Both the position numbers and the translations under genes were made by a program. The notes under the pieces are model-generated. The model was not told the origin of the DNA, did no database searches, and saw only the letters and a list, made by a program, of their open reading frames with translations. A DNA stretch of 9,356 bases from an uncultured bacterium (GTDB taxonomy: Bacteria; Planctomycetota; Phycisphaerae; Sedimentisphaerales; Anaerobacaceae). Location of the stretch: NCBI GenBank assembly GCA_913009865.1, contig CAJVYK010000076.1, positions 1 to 9,356 on the forward strand, in the 5' to 3' direction. Of this stretch, positions 7,011-9,356 are shown in pieces. Each line of letters starts with the position of its first letter. Within the stretch, counting starts at the first letter, position 1.

Positions 7011-7415
7011 ATGGATAATCTCAACAGCGATAAAAACGCACCCAATGAAAACCCTGATGCCCCAATTCCTTTTGATGATGACGATGACGATATGCACAAT
7101 ACGAATGTTTCGCACTCGCCTTTGCATTTAGGCGGTGGCGGTACGTCGGAGGCAGCGAAAGTTGCCTCGGCTGCCGGAGCAGCGAAGCCGGTTAGAAAAA
7201 AGCCGACGGACAAAATATCTTCCTCCGACCGAATCACGGGCGTAAAGACCTTCTTTACAAAGCTGCACGCCGGCGCTATTGATTTTCTCGATGGGCAAAT
7301 CACCAACTGGCTAAGCGATAATCCCGGCATTACTATAAAGCGAACCAATACAGCCACAGGCGATGTTGCGGGCAAAAAGGTCGAGCCGAGTATCATAGTT
7401 ACGGTCTGGTATTAG
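7011..7415 (+). CDS. small hypothetical protein with poly-Asp N-terminus
   Basis: I do not recognise this 134-residue protein. Residues 1-72 look disordered: Asn/Pro-rich, then six consecutive Asp at 22-27, four consecutive Gly at 41-44, an Ala-rich stretch (48-58) and a basic patch VRKKP. Residues about 73-134 look like a compact folded domain (GVKTFFTKLHAGAIDFLDGQ, then WLSDNPGITIKRTNT, ending SIIVTVWY), with an amphipathic helix followed by predicted beta strands that run to the last residue. There is no signal peptide or membrane segment, so it is probably cytoplasmic. The start at ATG 7011 is well supported by GGAGG at 6999-7003, seven bases upstream; a TTG two codons earlier would overlap that spacing. 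The strong ribosome site and the sharply bounded C-terminal domain argue for a real gene. The function is unknown and not predictable from its neighbours. Confidence 0.8.
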   Translation: MDNLNSDKNAPNENPDAPIPFDDDDDDMHNTNVSHSPLHLGGGGTSEAAKVASAAGAAKPVRKKPTDKISSSDRITGVKTFFTKLHAGAIDFLDGQITNWLSDNPGITIKRTNTATGDVAGKKVEPSIIVTVWY

Positions 7416-7421
7416 AGAGTA

Positions 7422-7431
7422 ACCGGCCGGT
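7422..7431. repeat. perfect 10-base GC-rich palindrome
   Basis: ACCGGCCGGT is its own reverse complement and starts seven bases after the stop of the poly-Asp protein gene. It lacks a loop and a T-tract, so it is a weak terminator candidate. A dimeric DNA-binding site is an alternative. Confidence 0.4.
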
Positions 7432-7500
7432 GATAAAGGCAAACTGGTCGGATATTTTTCGAACTGTACGCTAATCTGCGTTTCGGTCAAGCCAACCGAC

Positions 7501-7546
7501 ACTTTCTTTCATTTTGGTGGGCTTTAGCCCACTCTACTTTCTTTCA
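7501..7546. repeat. REP-like hairpin flanked by 11-base direct repeats
   Basis: GTGGGCTTTAGCCCAC (7517-7532) is a strong inverted repeat, readable as a 6-bp stem with a four-base loop. It is flanked by two identical copies of ACTTTCTTTCA (7501-7511 and 7536-7546). The hairpin followed by a pyrimidine-rich tract could terminate transcription from the poly-Asp gene. The compact GC-rich hairpin is also typical of repetitive extragenic palindromes, and the paired flanks could mark insertion of a small element. Copy number in the genome cannot be seen here. Confidence 0.55.
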
Positions 7547-7638
7547 ACGGTCACCCCAAGCCCATTCGACTTCGCCCAGTCCATTCAAGAGGAAAATAGC
7601 ACCCAAGGTCTAAATATTACTATATTTAGCAAAAATTC

Positions 7639-7667
7639 TTGACATATTAGACGGTTTGCATTAGCTT
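7639..7667 (+). promoter_or_regulatory. promoter of the rpsB-tsf operon
   Basis: TTGACA (7639-7644) is a perfect -35 hexamer. At 17 bases spacing lies TAGCTT (7662-7667), only 3/6 to the -10 consensus. An A/T-rich run immediately upstream (about 7610-7638) resembles an UP element, common before ribosomal protein operons. Transcription would begin near 7675, giving a leader of about 60 bases before the GTG at 7735. Confidence 0.5.
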
Positions 7668-7680
7668 TCTTAAACTTTAG

Positions 7681-7711
7681 CTGTCTGTACGTGGCAGGCA
7701 GGAAACAGACA
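7681..7711 (+). promoter_or_regulatory. rpsB leader with two mutually exclusive hairpins
   Basis: The segment CTGTCTG (7681-7687) can pair with CAGGCAG (7695-7701; one G-T wobble, seven-base loop). Alternatively TGTCTGT (7682-7688) can pair with ACAGACA (7705-7711; fully matched, 16-base loop). Both use the same left arm, so only one can form at a time. Control of rpsB by S2 binding to its leader is known in gammaproteobacteria; applying that here is inference. Confidence 0.35.
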
Positions 7712-7734
7712 TTGGAAAAAGTTTGGAGGTTTTT

Positions 7735-8604
7735 GTGGCTAAAGAGTTGGCTCGTGAACTAATTAACGCAGGGGTGCATTTCGGACACGGCGTAAGCCGA
7801 TGGAATCCTAAAATGGCTCCGTATATTTTCGCAAAGCGCGGCAAAATCCATATTATAGATGTGAAGAAAACTTTAACGGGAATACTGATTGCCAAGCGGC
7901 TTCTTGCCGAGGTGGTCTCTTCCGGCAAAGATGTTGTCTTCGTAGGCACAAAGCGGCAGTCGCAAAAGGCGGTTGAAACTGCCGCCCGGAAATGCGGAAT
8001 GCACTATGTCTCTACCCGCTGGCTCGGCGGTATGCTTACCAACTTCAGAACTATACGGTCCCAACTGCAAAGACTGGAACAATTGGAAGCTATGCAGGAA
8101 AGCGGCACGCTCGACAGCGAGAGCAAGAAGCAGGCTTCGAGGCTGAAACGCGAAATACGAAAGATAAGCGCCAACCTGGGCGGCGTGCGGAAGATGTCCC
8201 GTCTGCCTGGTGTTGTTGTAGTCGTTGACGCAAAGAAAGAATACCTTGCTTTGGCTGAGGCCAAAAAGCTGGGAATCGCAACCGTTGGACTTCTCGATAC
8301 GGATTCGGACCCCGATACGGTAGATGTGGCGATTCCGGCAAATGACGACTCAATCAGAGCGATTGATTTGATACTTAACGAGTTGGCCGAGGCGGTAACA
8401 ATTGGCAAAACGATGACCGGCGCTCGTCAGGAGCCGGCACAACGGCCGAGACGAGTCCGTTCAAAAAGACCTGCCCTGGCTCGTGCGGATGAAGCCAAAC
8501 CAGAGACCGTGACCGCTGGCGAGGCCGAGCCGGTAAAGACCGCAGAGCCGGCTTCGCAAGAAGAGCAGGCCCCGCAGGAAACCACCAGTGAAACCGGGGA
8601 CTAA
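7735..8604 (+). CDS. rpsB: 30S ribosomal protein S2
   Basis: This is a structural protein of the small ribosomal subunit, bound near the platform where it helps recruit S1. It has 289 residues; E. coli S2 has 241. Family hallmarks are NAGVHFGHGVSRWNPKM (11-27), IHIIDVKKT (38-46), FVGTKRQSQKAV (69-80), RWLGGMLTNF (95-104), GGVRKMSRLPG (149-159), LLDTDSDPD (186-194) and IPANDDSIRAI (200-210). Residues from about 226 onward form an extra tail of some 64 residues: first basic (RPRRVRSKRP), then Glu/Ala/Pro/Thr-rich and acidic, probably disordered. The start is GTG 7735, five bases after GGAGG at 7725-7729. A TTG at 7723 would overlap that site and is unlikely. It is followed by tsf, the usual bacterial order. 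Confidence 0.97.
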   Translation: MAKELARELINAGVHFGHGVSRWNPKMAPYIFAKRGKIHIIDVKKTLTGILIAKRLLAEVVSSGKDVVFVGTKRQSQKAVETAARKCGMHYVSTRWLGGMLTNFRTIRSQLQRLEQLEAMQESGTLDSESKKQASRLKREIRKISANLGGVRKMSRLPGVVVVVDAKKEYLALAEAKKLGIATVGLLDTDSDPDTVDVAIPANDDSIRAIDLILNELAEAVTIGKTMTGARQEPAQRPRRVRSKRPALARADEAKPETVTAGEAEPVKTAEPASQEEQAPQETTSETGD

Positions 8605-8634
8605 ATACTATTCACTAACCACTAACGACTAAAC
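8600..8634. repeat. five tandem heptamers between rpsB and tsf
   Basis: Five consecutive seven-base units, each starting ACTA, run from 8600 to 8634. Units 3 and 4 are ACTAACC and ACTAACG; the others differ by one to three bases. The first unit contains the rpsB stop codon. Because seven is not a multiple of three, the TAA triplets at 8602, 8616, 8623 and 8630 cover all three frames. The array ends directly before the tsf ribosome-binding site. Confidence 0.6.
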
Positions 8635-8647
8635 AGGAGTTTTTAAG

Positions 8648-9356
8648 ATGGCGGTAATTTCAGCTTCAATGGTGATGGAACTGCGGAAGATGAGCGGACA
8701 GGGGATGATGGACTGCAAAAAAGCCCTTAATGAAGCCAATGGCGATAAAGTTAAGGCTATGGAGATACTCAGAAAAAAAGGGCTTGCAACTTTAACAAAA
8801 CGTGCTGAGCGTCAAACTTCAGAGGGGATAATCGTCGGTAAAACCAGCGAGGACGGCAAGGTCTGTGCAATGGCAACGCTTTGCTGTGAGACTGATTTTG
8901 TGGCCAAGAGCGATGATTTCGTAGCGGCGGCACAAGCTTTGGCGAACTACGCATTGGCGTGCCCGGCAAATGAAGGTGTGGAGAATATTCTTGAGACCAG
9001 TATCGACGGCAAGAAGTTCAGCGATATTCTGACCGAAACGGTCAGTAAGATAGGCGAGAAAATACAAGTGGGAGACTATGCAAAATATAAGCTGGATGGG
9101 CCTGGGCTTATAAGCATATATATTCACTTCAATAAAAAAGTAGGCGCAATGGTTCATATCGAGACCAGTGATGAAACAATAGCAACCACGGATGTGCTGA
9201 AGCAAGCGGCGGCGGATATAGCGATGCACGTTACAGCAACCAAGCCGCTGTCTCTGGATAAAGACGGAGTTGACCCCGGGACAATTGAGACGGAAAGGGC
9301 CATTTTCGCCGATCAGGTTAAGAATAAGCCTGCGAATATCATCGATAAAATCGTGG
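8648..9356 (+). CDS. tsf: translation elongation factor Ts (3' end outside the window)
   Basis: EF-Ts is the cytoplasmic guanine-nucleotide exchange factor that releases GDP from EF-Tu. The reading frame is open from ATG 8648 to the window edge, giving 236 visible residues. The N-terminal UBA-like domain is clear (MELRKMSGQGMMDCKKAL, residues 10-27, then EANGDKVKAMEILRKKG). The EF-Tu contact motif ETDFVAKSDDF spans residues 81-91. The dimerisation core follows (KVGAMVHIET, DIAMHVTATKP). The typical coiled-coil and C-terminal module region is only beginning at the edge. AGGAG at 8635-8639 lies eight bases before the start. The gap to rpsB is 43 bases with no visible promoter, so the two are probably co-transcribed from the promoter at 7639-7667. 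Confidence 0.97.
   Translation, partial: MAVISASMVMELRKMSGQGMMDCKKALNEANGDKVKAMEILRKKGLATLTKRAERQTSEGIIVGKTSEDGKVCAMATLCCETDFVAKSDDFVAAAQALANYALACPANEGVENILETSIDGKKFSDILTETVSKIGEKIQVGDYAKYKLDGPGLISIYIHFNKKVGAMVHIETSDETIATTDVLKQAAADIAMHVTATKPLSLDKDGVDPGTIETERAIFADQVKNKPANIIDKIV

Larger units (their letters stand above)
7416..7734. other. 319-base non-coding spacer before rpsB
   Basis: No convincing gene is present on either strand. From left to right it holds a GC-rich perfect palindrome (7422-7431), a short inverted repeat TCGGT/ACCGA (7483-7487 and 7495-7499), a REP-like hairpin between direct repeats (7501-7546), a featureless stretch (7547-7609), an A/T-rich run (about 7610-7638) that may act as an UP element, and then the rpsB promoter and leader. 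Confidence 0.7.

Noticed and set aside
7723..7734. TTG at 7723 as start of rpsB
   Set aside because: It overlaps the GGAGG ribosome site that is correctly placed for GTG 7735.
1..9356. CRISPR arrays, tRNA or rRNA genes, transposases
   Set aside because: No regularly spaced repeats, cloverleaf-like segments, rRNA-like stretches or transposase motifs were seen on reading the window.

Overview
The window looks like chromosomal DNA of a Gram-negative bacterium, most plausibly a planctomycete of the Phycisphaerae/Sedimentisphaerales type. That placement is an impression from protein style and from the pairing of outer-membrane genes with housekeeping genes; it was not tested by any search. All supported genes lie on the + strand. 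Coding density is moderate, and the spacers carry recognisable sigma70-like promoters and Shine-Dalgarno sites.

Layout: (1) positions 2-1453 are the 3' part of gyrA, covering the end of the breakage-reunion domain and the whole DNA-wrapping beta-propeller. (2) Positions 1566-3713 encode an MsbA-like ABC exporter with an apparent PDZ domain inserted in its first periplasmic loop; it has its own promoter at 1501-1529. (3) Positions 3787-5169 encode a protein with two tandem lipopolysaccharide-kinase (WaaP/Kdo-kinase-like) domains, with a possible own promoter and a very short leader. (4) Positions 5246-6886 encode a predicted lipoprotein secretin with one N1-type domain and a long Ala/Lys/Glu-rich helical tail; it has a clear promoter. 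(5) Positions 7011-7415 encode a small unrecognised protein with a poly-Asp, disordered N-terminus and a compact C-terminal domain. (6) A 319-base non-coding stretch (7416-7734) holds palindromes, a REP-like hairpin between direct repeats, and the promoter and leader of the translation operon. (7) Positions 7735-8604 encode ribosomal protein S2, and position 8648 to the end encodes EF-Ts, truncated by the window edge. The two are separated by a spacer of five heptamer repeats.

How the genes relate: the outer two blocks are housekeeping genes (DNA topology; translation). The central block is envelope-oriented. A cytoplasmic sugar-core kinase next to a lipid A/LOS flippase fits phosphorylation of the LPS core before or around export. 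The secretin would form an outer-membrane pore, but no other type II, III or IV secretion or pilus gene is nearby. The most unusual items are the PDZ-containing exporter, the double kinase and the lipoprotein secretin with a coiled-coil tail. Whether the central genes form one functional module is inference.
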